Shown: positions 36,825 to 49,380 of the stretch, piece by piece | How the letters are laid out: every line of letters begins with the position of its first letter | Position numbering within the stretch: the stretch's first letter is position 1 | From: Actinomucor elegans | Taxonomy: Eukaryota; Mucoromycota; Mucoromycetes; Mucorales; Mucoraceae | DNA: 64,000 nt | Direction of reading: 5' to 3' | NCBI GenBank assembly: GCA_026027325.1 | Contig: JAMSLZ010000008.1 | Location: forward strand, 1,661,094-1,725,093 | The notes under the pieces: model-generated | Told to the model about the DNA's origin: nothing | The model's database searches: none | The model's input: only the letters and a program-made list of their open reading frames with translations | Program-made: the position numbers and the translations under genes

Positions 36825-38179
36825 ATCGGAATGAAAGGCTTTTTCCAGGAGAGGAAAAAAGCAAAGCGTTTGATTGGATATCAATGATTCTGAGAATAAT
36901 TTCAATTGTTCACTGGGAATCAGGATCGAAACAATGTTATTCATTCTTGAATACCTAGAATATGGTAAAGCTCTAAATATCTTTTTAATGCTGTTTGTGC
37001 ATAATTAAATGACGTATATAATGGCGCACAGATCATTTGATGTTTTCTTCATCTCATAGAGTTACCTTCAAAACATTCGATTTTTTGGGTCTTTAGAAAC
37101 GCGATTACAACTTAAGCACACTATATTAAAAAGACAAATATGCTCATATATTATTAGCTAAAAAGAGTTGGTACACATAAATACCATGCCTCTGCATTGT
37201 AATTTATTGCCTCAAAATAAAAACTGAAATTGGAGCGGGAGTCGAAAAGCCCTTACAAATACTGAAATCCTCTCTTTTACGTCTTTAGGTCTCTGGACCG
37301 ATCCTAACCAAATGTCCAAGCTCATTCCTAGTACGAGTTCAAAATGAACTACGGAATTTATTAAAGTTATAATTTCAGTAAGTTATTATGGGTATATTGC
37401 ACATTTAGGATTGATAGTAAATAAATATGCTTTCTTTAATCTCAATCAATTCATTCATTGATCGTTCGACCGATCTTGACTCAACATTACCTCTAAATAA
37501 TGGCTTGCGCCTACATGCTTAGGCTGAATTGTCGCACTTACCATACTCTTTATTTGGCTAAGCTGTGATGAGTATACTACATTATCAATAAATAACAATG
37601 AACCACATATTGTTTATGCAAACTAGATTTGATCGATGGATCTCTTACATAGTCTGATCAAATATCGTGTCTGATATATACGCTGTACTCAGAATGAACT
37701 GTTGCATTTGTTAGGGTCTTTTTGAAGCGCAGATTTTAGTAATTAAGCTTAGCTTGTTTCATTTTGGAGATCTTTTTGCAGCTTAGTGATAAGCGACTCC
37801 TCCAAACTTTTATTTTTATATAAAATGCTATGTAGACTACTCTTGTAGTGCTCACTAGGTTACTAGAAATCGCTTCCATCTTATAATTACTTAAAGCACT
37901 TGAAACACGATTATTGGACATCGGTTTATGAATAGACGAGGTAATAGTAGTAGTAACAGTAAGAAATACGCGAAAAAAAAAGAAATACGCGAAAACGTGA
38001 CTTGCTCACCACGAAACGCGCTTATTACACGCCAACCTTCAGTACTAAAAAAAAATCTCCTTTTTAAGCTTTGGCATTATATTTTTTTTTTTTTTTTTTT
38101 TTTTGGTTTTTGTTGAGTAACCGCCGGTATATGTTGAGGTATAATCCAGTAAAGCTATTAGGTAGCAATATAGTAATTT
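36316..38179. other. Large intergenic region, about 1.9 kb
   Basis: Divergent region between derlin and the kinesin gene. It contains a 38-nt T run (36783-36820), a diverged copy of the dispersed motif (37300-37353), and T-rich sequence near 38082-38104 shortly before the kinesin ATG. No coding gene found. Confidence 0.45.
37300..37353 (+). repeat. Dispersed bipartite motif, copy C (diverged)
   Basis: GATCCTAACCAAATGTCCAA followed by TTCAAAATGAACTACGG, in the same order and spacing as the 9489 and 55348 copies. Confidence 0.35.
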
Positions 38180-41100
38180 ATGTCTAGTTCAAACCAAGAT
38201 AACAATCCTCCAAGGACACCAACAAGGCGAAATGGAGGCGATCGTACTTGTAAAACACCTCAGCGAACACCTCAACGAACACCTAATCGACAAACTCCAA
38301 CTCGCATATCATTTCATTCAAAACCAGTATTCAAAGCACCCAGAGCGCCTGACTTTGTTACTCTTGCTCAAGAGCAACGTACAACGGTTTCTACTAGAGG
38401 TCATAATAGCTTTTTCGCCTACAACCCCGAGAAAGAACCTATTAAAGTAGTGTAATCAGTTCTTTTGCTCATGCTTAGATCTTACTAACGCTGCTACTTA
38501 ACTAGGCCTATTTGCGTATTCGGCCTCAAACAATGAATTATTCAATAGATAACTTTGAACCTTATCTTGATATTGTCGATGAATTTGAAATTTCCATGAC
38601 ACCTCCAGAGGTAAACCTCCCATCTTATTCGTACCTCTATCTATAAAAGTACTTACTGATGGATTCCAGGACTCCAATGCTTATCGTACCAGAAATAGAG
38701 CACCAGAACGATACAAATTCTCCAAAATTTTTACTGAGTCAGTATCTCAACAAGAATTTTTCAACAAGACTACTTTACCGCTGATCCACGACGTACTACG
38801 AGGCGAAAATGCATTGCTCTTTGCTTATGGTGTCACCAACTCGGGCAAGACATTTTCTATCATGGGCACTCAGCAAAATCCCGGTATCCTGCCTCGCACG
38901 CTAGATGTTATCTTTAACAGTATCCAGGATTACAAGAGTGATTCCAAAGTCAAACCATGTATGCATAGTAATGTCCAAGGCTATCAGAGTGTAGAGGATG
39001 AAAACCGTGATGTGTTGCATCAACTTCATCAGCGCCAGGAATTCTCGTTAAGCAACACGTTCGAGTCACCTGACATTTGGGATTCAGGGCCTTTGCCGGC
39101 GCACCGAGATAAAACAGTGATTGCGATTGATGAAAACTATGAATATGGTATCTGGGTTTCATTTGCCGAGATCTACACAGAAAAAATCTATGATCTGCTG
39201 GTGCCGCCCGATCGCCTGTCGAGAAAACGAAAAGCACTGGCATTAAAGTATGAGTATACGAGTGGACACAAGTACATTGCAGGATTGAAAGAGGTCAAGG
39301 TCAAGTCGATTCAAGAAGCTTATGCTATTTTGTTGGAAGGTCAAAAGAACCGTGCAGAGTATTCTACCATTACCAATCATACCAGTAGTCGAAGTCACAG
39401 CGTGTTCACCATCCGTATTATACGAGTGCCAATAGACGAAAATGATTATGTTATTGAGGATCCTACCTATGCGACTGTATCAAAGTTCTCTATTGTGGAT
39501 TTGGCAGGCTCTGAGAGATACAGGAATACTTTGAACTCGGGGCAGCGATTGAAAGAAGCGGGCAATATCAACAAATCGCTGATGGTACTAGGTCAATGTA
39601 TGGAAACTTTGAGGCTAAATCAGCTAAAATCTGCCATTGGCAAGGTATACATATTTTATGCATTGGTAGGCGTTTTATATACTAATTGTATGGTAGAAAA
39701 ATGCCATGGTGCCCTATCGCCATAGTAAATTGACAGAGCTATTCAAAAGCTCATTTGAGGGTGATGGCAAAGCTGTGATGGTGGTGAATGTTAATCCATT
39801 TGACACTGGATTTGATGAGAATAGTCATGTCATGAAGTTTTCTGCTGTCGCTAAAGATGTAGCCACTTGGCGTCGCGTACACCCCAAGCTAGAGCTAAGA
39901 GATATCTCACAGTTTGGTAAGTTGTCAAGGACATATGGTAGTTGATGACAAAAAACTAAAGTTTTATCAATAGTAAATAAGCGATTAAGAACAAAGGATA
40001 AAAAGATATATTATGGCATCGATTCATTAATGAAAGATGATGAAGAGGAAGGAGATCAAAAGGATGACGGCGAGGAAACTGAGGAAGAAGATGAAGATAC
40101 AGAGGATCCGTTTGTAGATAACTTGATCGCTCAATTGGATGATTTACGCAACAAGGCAAGTATTAGTGTAGTACCTTGATTTACAGATGTCTAACAAGAT
40201 CTTTTCAAATAGTGGATCGAAGCAGAAACACGGTGTACTACGATGGAAACAGATATTAGACAGCAGATCACCAAAGAAACTGAGGCAGAATTGAAGAAAA
40301 TGGAGGAACTCTACATGACTTCCATGAAAAGAGAGGTAATCTATACTAAAGACTAGTTTACAGTCCTAATACTGAATTCTCTTTTTAATTAGAATGATTT
40401 GAATCAGGCACAATTGAATGAAAGGCTGAATTCAATTATGGATGAAGGGGATACTCGTCAAGGTACGGTACTTTTCAATAGTTAAATTAGCACTGTCTAA
40501 CAAAGCTTTAGAACTACTAAGGGTATTAGTGTATTCAAAAAAAAAAATGATTGTAAACTAACCAATGAATCCAACAAAGATGCAGGATAATCAAAACACA
40601 TTATCAGTCAAAATGGAAAAGCTATGTGCACGCCTCGAAGAGCATGAATCATCAAAGCACAGTTTACTAGAAAAGGTATAATTCAATTAAAGTCCGTCTT
40701 CTAACGACATCAGGTAATCATCTTTATTTTTATATTTTTATCAGATAACACGGCTTGAAAAGGACAAGCAAACGCAACAAGAAAGTATTAAACACTTGAA
40801 TACCCTTGTAAAAGAGCGCGATGAAACAATACGATCTTTAAAACTATCGTCTGCTGTATCAGAGAAAGTCAAAAACATCAGTTTAGAAGATGATGCACAA
40901 GCCAATCCTGTTTCTGCAGTTGATGCTCATCCACAAAACCCCCGATTAGAGCAAACACTTCCACAAACGCACACAAATGTTTCATTTGAAAAGTTTCTTG
41001 ACCTAAGAAAGAGACTAAGAAGAAGTATATTCCGTGGCGAAGAGGTATGCATTAGTAATCTGGTCAAAACAGTTGACTTATCTTAATATATCATAGTATT

Positions 41101-41926
41101 CTCATGATGCGGATATCATCATGGGTGAAATTGAACAGTTCACTGATGTTTCATTTGAACTTGTCAAGGTAAAAAGAAAAGAAAAACTGCCAACGATGAT
41201 TAGAATACGTATTATTTACACATGCATTAGCAAACGAGTATGGGCAAGTTGATGAAATTGATTACAGAGAGACCTTTTGAAAATGATCCATACAATATAC
41301 ACAGCCGTTCCAAAGCGCTTTTGAAAAGTTATGCTAAACTTTCTATACCCATCCTGGCTCCCAAAAAGACTGGCCGAGAATCCATGATAGTTTTAAGTGT
41401 AAATGCAGGTCGAGAAGAGGAATTGATAACAGAGATGCGTAGTGCGCTTAGTACATTACAAGAAGAAAACAGTAAACTAAGACATAAGCTCAAGGCATGT
41501 GTATAAATGTAAACGTACAACGTGTTTGCTTACTCCATGTTTAGCTTATGCAGGAAGGACATCGCAGGCTGAAGGAAGCATTTGACAAGACAAAACAAGT
41601 GGAAACTGATAGTATGATGGCAGTTTCTGTTCCTGAACACGATCTATCTTTAACTGCAGTTGAAGACACATCCCTGCAACAGGTAAGTCAATTACTGAAT
41701 TAAAAAAAATGGCATTTCTGAACAGTAGCTATAGGAATCCGCTGACGTTGCAGGTGAACCAGATATAGAGATGTTTAGTCCAATTCTTGGCGCTAGCGTT
41801 GCACAGGCTACTCCAATCGACGATAGTGACTTTGGTGAGGATGGTTTGACAGCGGTGAATATGGTCATTGAAGAATCATCAGAAGAGATAGGACAACCAC
41901 CAATAAGAACTAAGAGAAGAAGGTAA
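38180..41926 (+). CDS. Kinesin-6 family motor protein
   Basis: Fourteen exons are inferred: 38180-38446, 38506-38610, 38670-39644, 39697-39916, 39974-40155, 40213-40335, 40393-40462, 40512-40522, 40586-40675, 40745-41044, 41097-41168, 41231-41500, 41554-41682 and 41735-41926, giving about 1001 residues. The basic N-terminus has TPQRTP/TPNRQTP repeats, possible CDK sites. The motor begins at YLRIRP, with the P-loop GVTNSGKT typical of kinesin-6, switch I in NHTSSRSHSVF and switch II DLAGSE. A long insert (residues about 210-255) sits in the motor, as in KIF20/KIF23 relatives. Coiled coil follows the neck. Kinesin-6 motors act on the central spindle and in cytokinesis. One intron probably has a GC donor, and the 11-nt exon is the least certain. 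Confidence 0.88.
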
Positions 41927-42185
41927 TATAAACACACCAAAGCATCGTAGCATATAACTAAATCCTGATTATCATAGAAAACTAAGAGAATACTAGGCTC
42001 GACGCTATAGAATAATATTACGTCGTTGTAGATTCATACTTGCCTTTATATACTTCTTTGACCTGGAGACTAACAGTACTCCGCCTCAAATTAGTACACA
42101 CACATATAAATAATGATCACTTGGCCTTGTTCTGGATCCTTTTTACACCTTTTTTTCTTTTCTTTTCTTTTTTTTCTATTCAACA

Positions 42186-42473
42186 ATGCTTGATAACAAG
42201 AACGAATACATGTTAATACAAAACCAAAAACCAATGATGATGTTGGATGATGGTTATGATACTATCTCATTGTCTTCTACAATGATATCACACACAAATG
42301 CAATAACCGAAAAATCACTTAGGAGAAGTTCTAGTTTCGTTGATCGATCCACATCATTGTGCAGAAGAATTAGTTATAGTATCAAGAGAAACTTTCACGA
42401 CAGAAGAGACAGCAGAAGAGAAGCAAGAAGAGAAAAGCGACCTCAAGACGGAAAAACCAACCCAATGGAATAA
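42186..42473 (+). CDS. Hypothetical 95-residue basic protein
   Basis: A single-exon ORF begins at the first ATG after a strong CT-rich leader and has a TATA-like ATATAAAT about 80 nt upstream. The N-terminal half is Met/Asp-rich (MMMLDDGYDTISLSS). The C-terminal half is strongly basic, with RRSSSFVDRSTSLCRRIS and RRDSRREARREKR. RRSSS and RRIS look like basophilic kinase sites. I do not recognise a family. The promoter-like context supports a real gene. Confidence 0.5.
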   Translation: MLDNKNEYMLIQNQKPMMMLDDGYDTISLSSTMISHTNAITEKSLRRSSSFVDRSTSLCRRISYSIKRNFHDRRDSRREARREKRPQDGKTNPME

Positions 42474-42619
42474 CCTTATGTATATACTAACCTAAATACA
42501 TATCATATTCTATATACGCAATTCTGTAAATACTTTCATAGCAAAAATTAAACACTTTTACATATCAGGAACGTCCCTATCTAATTGTAGTTGATAAACG
42601 CGGTCTTATCTATTGAGGT

Positions 42620-42659
<40 letters not shown>

Positions 42660-43090
42660 TTTTTCTTTTGTTTGTTCATCAAATAAGATCGTACACGAGA
42701 AACATTTCAGATGATCATAGCTTGGATGCATCTTCCTGTTGGATAATATCACAGTACATGTATTTGCTTTCATTATTGCATAATCCGTGTCTGGTTTTGG
42801 AATAACATATACTACTAATCTTAAAAAAGACAAGGCGGTGCGCTGTAAGAGGCGTTTGAAATGCTCTAGTATCAATCGCCAAAAAGGCGGTTTTAGTTAC
42901 AATGAAGCTCTTTAAATTTGGCACTTTTAATACAGAAGCTATCCCCTCCCCTTCAGCATAGCACGTAATCAGCTGAATATATATGAAAGATACTAGACGT
43001 TCACCAACACAGATAATACGCGTTCATCAAAAAGGAAATAATGCAGGCTCAATGATCGAAATCTACTGTTTTTAAATAAACATTTTAAGT

Positions 43091-43148
43091 GACACAGTAC
43101 CTCATTCTGAGCATAGAGTACTAATCTAATGCAATATTAAACCGAGAT
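43091..43148 (-). repeat. Dispersed bipartite motif, copy D
   Basis: On the minus strand: ATCTCGGTTTAATATTGCAT, then CTCAGAATGAGGTACTGTGT, in the same order and at near-equal spacing as the other copies. Confidence 0.45.
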
Positions 43149-43259
43149 TCATTAATCATTAGATCCAGTCTATACAAAAAAAAAGTATATATTTTACACA
43201 CATGCGCTGAGCTATAATATACTCAAATCACTTCTGCCAGATAATAATATTCTTATACT

Positions 43260-43322
43260 AGATATGTATAAGAGCCCATTTTGAAAAGATACTAATTGTT
43301 TAATGCCACATTAAACTGAGAA
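43260..43322 (-). repeat. Dispersed bipartite motif, copy E
   Basis: On the minus strand: CTCAGTTTAATGTGGCAT, then TTCAAAATGGGCTCTTATAC. It lies only about 110 nt from copy D in the same orientation. Confidence 0.4.
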
Positions 43323-43466
43323 AGGTTAAGGCATATAAAGACTTTACAGTGAAGATAACCTTCTTGTACAAAAATGAATAAAGAATTGAATTGTCATAAT
43401 GAAAGACTAGAAGATAATGATTTTAATGTGAAGAAAAATGATATAATATACACGCAAGTCTGTTGG

Positions 43467-45016
43467 TTAGATCTTTGCTTTGGAAATAAGAAGCTCGGCT
43501 TTCTCTTTTTGTTCCTTGATCTTGGCAGACACGGCTTCAGCGCGTCGAAGTTCAACTTTACCCGTTTGAGCAATGTGGACCTGTAAAAAATTGAAAAATA
43601 GGTTAAAATCAAGCTCTCTACTATTATTTTTACTTGTTGGAACGATGACATATGATCAGGCCCATCGGCGTATCTTAAAGTTCTGGCGGATGCGTAGAAA
43701 TGAGCAAGAGGTGTGTCTTGGGAGATACCCATAGCACCAAAGGATTGCATAGCTCTGTCGAGAACTCTAAGGACCATGTTAGGTGCGACAATTTTGGCCA
43801 TACTGATTTCTTTCATAGCGCCTTTAGCCTTTACTTGGTCAATCTTGCGAGCGGCACTCAAGACCAAGAAACGAGCTTGGTCGATATCGATACGCGAAGC
43901 AGCGATGTCGGCAATGACAGTCTCATGAGCAGCAATTGTGGTGCCAAAAGGACGACGAGTAGGGTCGGTAGTACGGGCCAACATCAAATCTAAACCACGT
44001 TCAGCCATACCAATACAACGCATACAATGATGGATACGACCAGGACCCAAACGACCTTGGATCACTTCAAAACCTCGACCTTCACCTAAAATAATGTTCT
44101 CGACAGGAACGCGAACATCCTTGAAAAGGATTTCACAGTGACCTTCAGGTGCATCATCATAACCAAAGACCTTCATGGGACGAATGACAGTGATACCTGG
44201 CGCATCAGCAGGAATAATGACAATACTCTGTTGACGATGTTTGTTCTTGTTATCGGGATCAGTTTTACCCATCAAAAGGTAGACGGCGCAACGAGGATCA
44301 CCAGCGCCAGAAATCCACCATTTTAAACCATTAATCACATATTCATTACCGACACGACGAATGCTGGTTTCGATGTTGGTAGCATCAGAAGAAGCAACAC
44401 GAGGTTCTGTCATGGCAAAAGCGGATCTGATCTTACCGTCCAAAAGAGGCTTGAGCCACTTTTCCTTTTGTGCAGGTGTACCGTACTTGGCAAAGACCTC
44501 TGTCAATGGGTTTCAGTTTTACGCTCTTTAAAACTCAATTCAACTTACCCATATTGCCAGTATCTGGAGCAGAGCAGTTCATGGCTTCAGGTGCCAATTT
44601 GGGACAACGGCCTGTGATTTCGGCAATCAAAGAGTATTCGAGGTTAGTCAAACCAGCACCTTCAGGATACTCTTGACCCAAGAAAAGGTTCCAAAGACCG
44701 AGGGCTCTGGCCTTAGTCTTGAGTTCTTCCAAGACAGGAGGAATAATCTATTGAGGGCGATTGTAAGTCTTTTTTTTTTTTTTCTAGATCAAGATCGATT
44801 AGACCAAGATTACCTTCCATCTGTTTTCATTTTGTCCCATTTGAAGTTCATAGAGCTTTTCAGCTGGAATACACTCATTCTATCGAAGCATGAATATGAT
44901 TATCCCTTTTTCTACTGCCTAGTCAACTATACCTCGACAAAGTCCTTGGCCTTGGCGTAAAGGTCTTGGAACTTGGGGGAAAGAGTAGTGATATCAACAA
45001 GATTTTGGGTAGCCAT
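43467..45016 (-). CDS. Acyl-CoA dehydrogenase, ACAD10/11-like
   Basis: Exons 45016-44933, 44879-44814, 44747-44549, 44499-43634 and 43580-43467 give 442 residues. Typical family segments are [35 protein letters not shown] (FAD and substrate-binding region), [14 protein letters not shown], and near the C-terminus [20 protein letters not shown] and [10 protein letters not shown]. The enzyme oxidises acyl-CoA at the alpha-beta bond with FAD; ACAD10/11 relatives prefer unusual or hydroxylated chains. The C-terminal tripeptide AKI resembles a peroxisomal PTS1 signal, and there is no clear mitochondrial presequence, so a peroxisomal site is inferred. All introns are canonical. Confidence 0.93.
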
Positions 45017-46470
45017 TGTTTTATTAGTGTAAATAAAAGAAAGCAGTGAAAGGCTAGCTTGTATTTATACGTTATTGAAAAAAGCCTGGGTATTACCGCT
45101 TACTGTATAGAAATAACCTTAATCATGGCCTGAGCAATTGTTTTCCCCGCATTACTTTCCAGTTTTACGTGAGTTTGAATTGATTGCGAATTGCATTACT
45201 CATCTTTTTTCTATGCAACTCCCATATCACTACAGTGCACCGAGTAGTACTGAGTTTAAATAAGATGAAACTGGAGTACCATTGGGAGAAAGTTAAAAGG
45301 GCGTTGTACATTGTCTAACACACTATAGCATTACATATATTTGATTACTATTTGCTTATTGACAACCATTTCATTTACAGTTTGATCTATTTTCTAATTT
45401 ATTATACTATATGGCGAACGGCATAGCTTATCATTGGATTATAGATCCTTTTGATAATAGTGCACTAAATAAGTAAACTGATTCGAAACACCTAAATAAT
45501 CCCTCCAAATAGTACTGTTTACTATATGAACGAATTCATGAATGAAGAGGCCCCAAAAATTCTATAGGCTGTACGAGGATCTACAGTGGTTCAATCCCTT
45601 TATGTGTTACTAAAATTAACTTGAAGCGTAGTATACTTGAAAAATTATGGCAAATAGTTTCTTGTTCTAATAAAAATATACTATTCGTATGATTTTTTGC
45701 TTTTATAAGACAGGATCAATATTGTTCTTGTCTGTTTATTATATGTTATATTATATGCTTACTATTACAAACAGATCAATACAATTGAACACATTCATAT
45801 TATGTTACTATATACAGACAAACGGTTACATGTTGAAAAATCAAAATTCAGTTGGCATGTCGCCTATTTAAAAAGTTGGAAATTGTAAATTAATTTAGAT
45901 ATATGTGAAATAGCTCTACAATCCTGAAGCTTTGAAATATAAGAAACAAATGATATTCATTCCAGCTATGTAATAACAATGTATAGATACTTAATAAGAA
46001 AAACAGTAGGCACCATCGAGTAACTGCCTTCGGCAAGTACAACATACTAACATTTGTACATATTTTAATGATGGACACCATTAAAAGCGACATCCAATTA
46101 GTTACTATCTACATCAATATGTACATCATGGCAATTAATGATATGACTTAATAGATGCAACTGTTGGCTTCATAGATAAAGTATTCTAATTTGCTACAAA
46201 TTAACGCTTAGCGCCACGGCGCTCCAAATAAAGTTTTTGTTCCTGGATTTCAATTATATCGTGTCTTTCTTCACTCTGAAACGTGGATCATGTTCTATAT
46301 GTCGCTCGAAAATATGTAGGCAATATAACACTCAGTAGGCCTGGTTTTACAAACACTCATAAACATAACGCAGTGATATTGAACCCTCACAATAGTATAA
46401 AAAGAAAAAAAATAAAAATCTATCGAAAAGTAATGATAACGTTCGTAAAGGCATCCCTGTTTTATTATTA
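45017..46470. other. Intergenic region, about 1.45 kb
   Basis: Acyl-CoA dehydrogenase promoter side and the 3' region of the YSC84-like gene. Several short ORFs at 45689-46093 are AT-rich and unconvincing. A short coding-like segment at 46276-46201 (minus, after a CAG acceptor) is discussed as a possible alternative terminal exon. Confidence 0.4.
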
Positions 46471-48170
46471 TTATTGTAATTGCACATAATTGGCTGGAAA
46501 CTATGATAAAAAAAAGTACATTAATACAATTGCAACATCTATTATTTAGCAACTTACAATTCCCTGTCTGCCGTTCACTTTGCCCGTCCACCAGTCATCC
46601 TGACTATCTGTTTTTTGCGTCACTGTAATCATATCCCCTTCCTGGAAACTTAGGTCACCTGGTTGCTGTCCTTCAAACGCATAAAGTGCTTTAGCCAAAG
46701 GTTCAACTGGTTTCCTACTAGGTGGGGGTGGAGGTGGGGCTCTTTTGGCTGCAGCTTGAGAAGCGAAACTGCTGGTATTGCTATTGTGACTGTATGTATT
46801 ATTGAGGTTATGGTTATTAGTGTAACTGTTATTCGTATAGGGTTGCTGAGGAGATGGCTGACTGCTATATGGATTGACCGGAGTCTTGACATCTTGCCCA
46901 TAACTATTATTATTGTTGAATTGATTAGTGGCCTGATAGGAAGGAGGAGATGAGGTTGGATTATAAGGCTGCTGAGCAACAGCCATAGGAGCACCATATC
47001 CTACAGCTTGTCTAATTGGCGGAGGCTGTCTTAATGTGCCTGGAGCAGAGATGTGAGCGCTTTTGAATGTACTGCCACTACGCCCTAAAGGCGAACCGCC
47101 TTCTTCGCTACCACGAGAATATGTTTGTGTACCCAAAGTATGGAACTTGGCATTTAAAGCTCTGTATAACGCATCAGCTTCTGGTGGAGGAGGTATAACC
47201 CCACTTAGCAGTTCCTTGGCTGTCACTCTTTGACCATAAAACTTTTCATTGGCATCACCACGAGTAACAACCACAGATCCTTCCAACGAAACACCAGCAA
47301 ACAAACCTCTTGTCTTGCTGTACGAATAAATAGCGGCAATATGTTTTAAACTAGCGCTACCTGAAGCTTCTGCGTTACGGCCAATAGGTCCAGCAGCAAC
47401 TAAGAAAGATAATAAGCCTCTTTTTACTCAACAACAATGGTATTTTCTTGTTTACCTGATACGTTACCACCCAAAGTAACATTACCGCCTTGACTAAATG
47501 TCTTCACAGCTTCCTTTGTGTTTAAAACCAATACAAAATCAGTCAATTCAGCACCTATTTTTAACGTGTTATATATCCCTTATTCCTTGGCAATCAAGCT
47601 AATAATTACCAATTTGCCCTCCAGCACCGATACCACCAGTGCCAATTGCAGATGGAGCTGACCAACCTATGAACATGATATCATCAGTCATCGTTACACT
47701 TGAATATTTATAACCTGCTACTAAGCAAATGCCAAGTACCTCCTTCTGGTAATCTATCACATCCGTCATATCAGTATCATACATTTATAAACGCGTATCT
47801 TACAATACCTTGCTACAACGATACCACTGCCAGCGCGTCCCGAGAATAAAAATCCTGCCTTCAGTACTGTGTAAATGGCAAGACCCTGTGCTTTTTCCAA
47901 TATATTCTGGGGGATGATTTTATCCATTCCTTGTCCAGGGTCTAATATAATACAGTTTAAGTATGTGCTTTGAACTTTAAGTCTCTTTGTGTTCTTACCG
48001 ACAAAACTATTCAAGATTTTCGCTGCTTTTTTACATTCGCCTATTTGACTACAAAGTTCATTATGACGTTTCTGTTATGGCAAACAATCTAATTTACCTG
48101 CTAAACTTGTCGGGATGGGCGAATTTACGGTAGACGATATACCTGAAGCGAGACTATTAATCTTTTTCAT
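46471..48170 (-). CDS. YSC84/LSB3-type SYLF and SH3 domain protein
   Basis: Exons 48170-48098, 48040-47999, 47941-47809, 47753-47740 (14-nt microexon), 47666-47610, 47554-47456, 47399-46558 and 46500-46471 give 429 residues. The N-terminal SYLF domain binds membranes and actin: NSPIPTSLAGECKKAAKIL, GSGIVVARLPEGGWSAPSAI, GGQIGAELTDFVLVLN and GLFAGVSLEGSVV. A Pro/Asn/Gln/Ser-rich linker (PPPPPPSRKP) follows, and the C-terminus is an SH3 domain: AKALYAFEGQQPGDLSFQEG, DDWWTGKVNGRQGI and FPANYVQL. Yeast relatives work at cortical actin patches in endocytosis. The FPANY exon is found 57 nt after the previous donor and ends in TAA. Confidence 0.92.
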
Positions 48171-49380
48171 ATTTAATTGAGAAACTGAAAAGACAAAGGA
48201 AATATAAAAATAACCACTTTTCTGCCTTTTATTGTTCAGAACAAGGAACAATATTCAACCGCATTCCCGTAGTACGAGGCAGAAGACTGCATTTTCATTA
48301 TACCGTTGACCGTTTAAGTGCTATTCTGATTACTTATTTGAGATTGAATGTCGGTAATCGAATAAGTATATTCTTCTTCAAATCCATTCCTTTTCGAATT
48401 CTTCCTTTTTTAAATCCAAAATAAATTATGATACACATTTTAATCTGTCTTTTGGCTATATAAGTATCTATATAGAGTATAATTTAAAGTTTTTATGTAG
48501 CAGTAGAGCATGCTTAAAATGACGCAAGTATCAGTGGGTATTTAATTTGATGGAAATGCCGTTGATAAAAAGGGCTGCCTTATTTTTGGGTGCTTTTATA
48601 GTTCATACATTTGATATTCACCAAATTAAATTAAAAACATTGTTACATGTTCTCCAATATACGGTACATTTTTTATTAATTGATCATGTCGTAAAAATGC
48701 TGCCTTCTTTCTCCACAGGAATTAAAGTGGTTTTTAGAAATTTCGGCTCAGAAATCAACTTTTTTATATCTCTTGACTAACTCCAATGTAATCATTGCAT
48801 CTGATTCTTTTATTATATGTTCGTTTACTAGAACTGTTGTTTGAATAGAAACTGTATAATGATTATATTATATGTTACATATGTACTATAAACTATAGTC
48901 ATTTCAAATAAAATTTATCTGTAGATCTATTGACCGATCGCGGTCAAATAGGGACATTTGGTTTGTATTCTAAGCTTCTGATAAACTATTGTATCCATAA
49001 GAATCTTTGGTTGACCATAATATTATATGACTTGACGTGCCATATACCGCATAAAACTATAAATGAACCTAAAAGGGTTTACCTCTTAAAATAGAAAGCA
49101 GTCATTCAAGGGAATAAATCGTATTTTAACGTCATAATTGCTGCCATAATTGCTGCGCTCGCATTAATACACTTTGATAAAACTAAAACGAAAAAATTTT
49201 AGTGAAAAGTGTATCTTTTCTTTTATTTAAGAAAACATCAAAAAAAAAGTACTAGACATTTGAACAATTTTGCAGTAATTTTCATACTTGTAACATTCAA
49301 CTCATTTTATGCATTGATAACTATAATATCACATAATTTAAAAATATACCTTTGCACTACAAAAAGAAACCCTCTTTATA
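48171..49380. other. Intergenic region; left boundary region of the giant inverted repeat
   Basis: Divergent region between the YSC84-like and RNF10-like genes. The part from about 48442 onward is repeated in inverted form at the right end of the window. No gene is seen. Confidence 0.5.

Larger units (their letters stand above)
42474..43466. other. Intergenic region with two copies of the dispersed motif
   Basis: Contains a 35-nt A run (42623-42657) and two minus-strand copies of the bipartite motif (43091-43148 and 43260-43322). No gene. Confidence 0.45.

Noticed and set aside
45689..46093. Short ORFs on both strands
   Set aside because: AT-rich with biased Tyr/Ile/Asn composition, no motif and no splice continuation.
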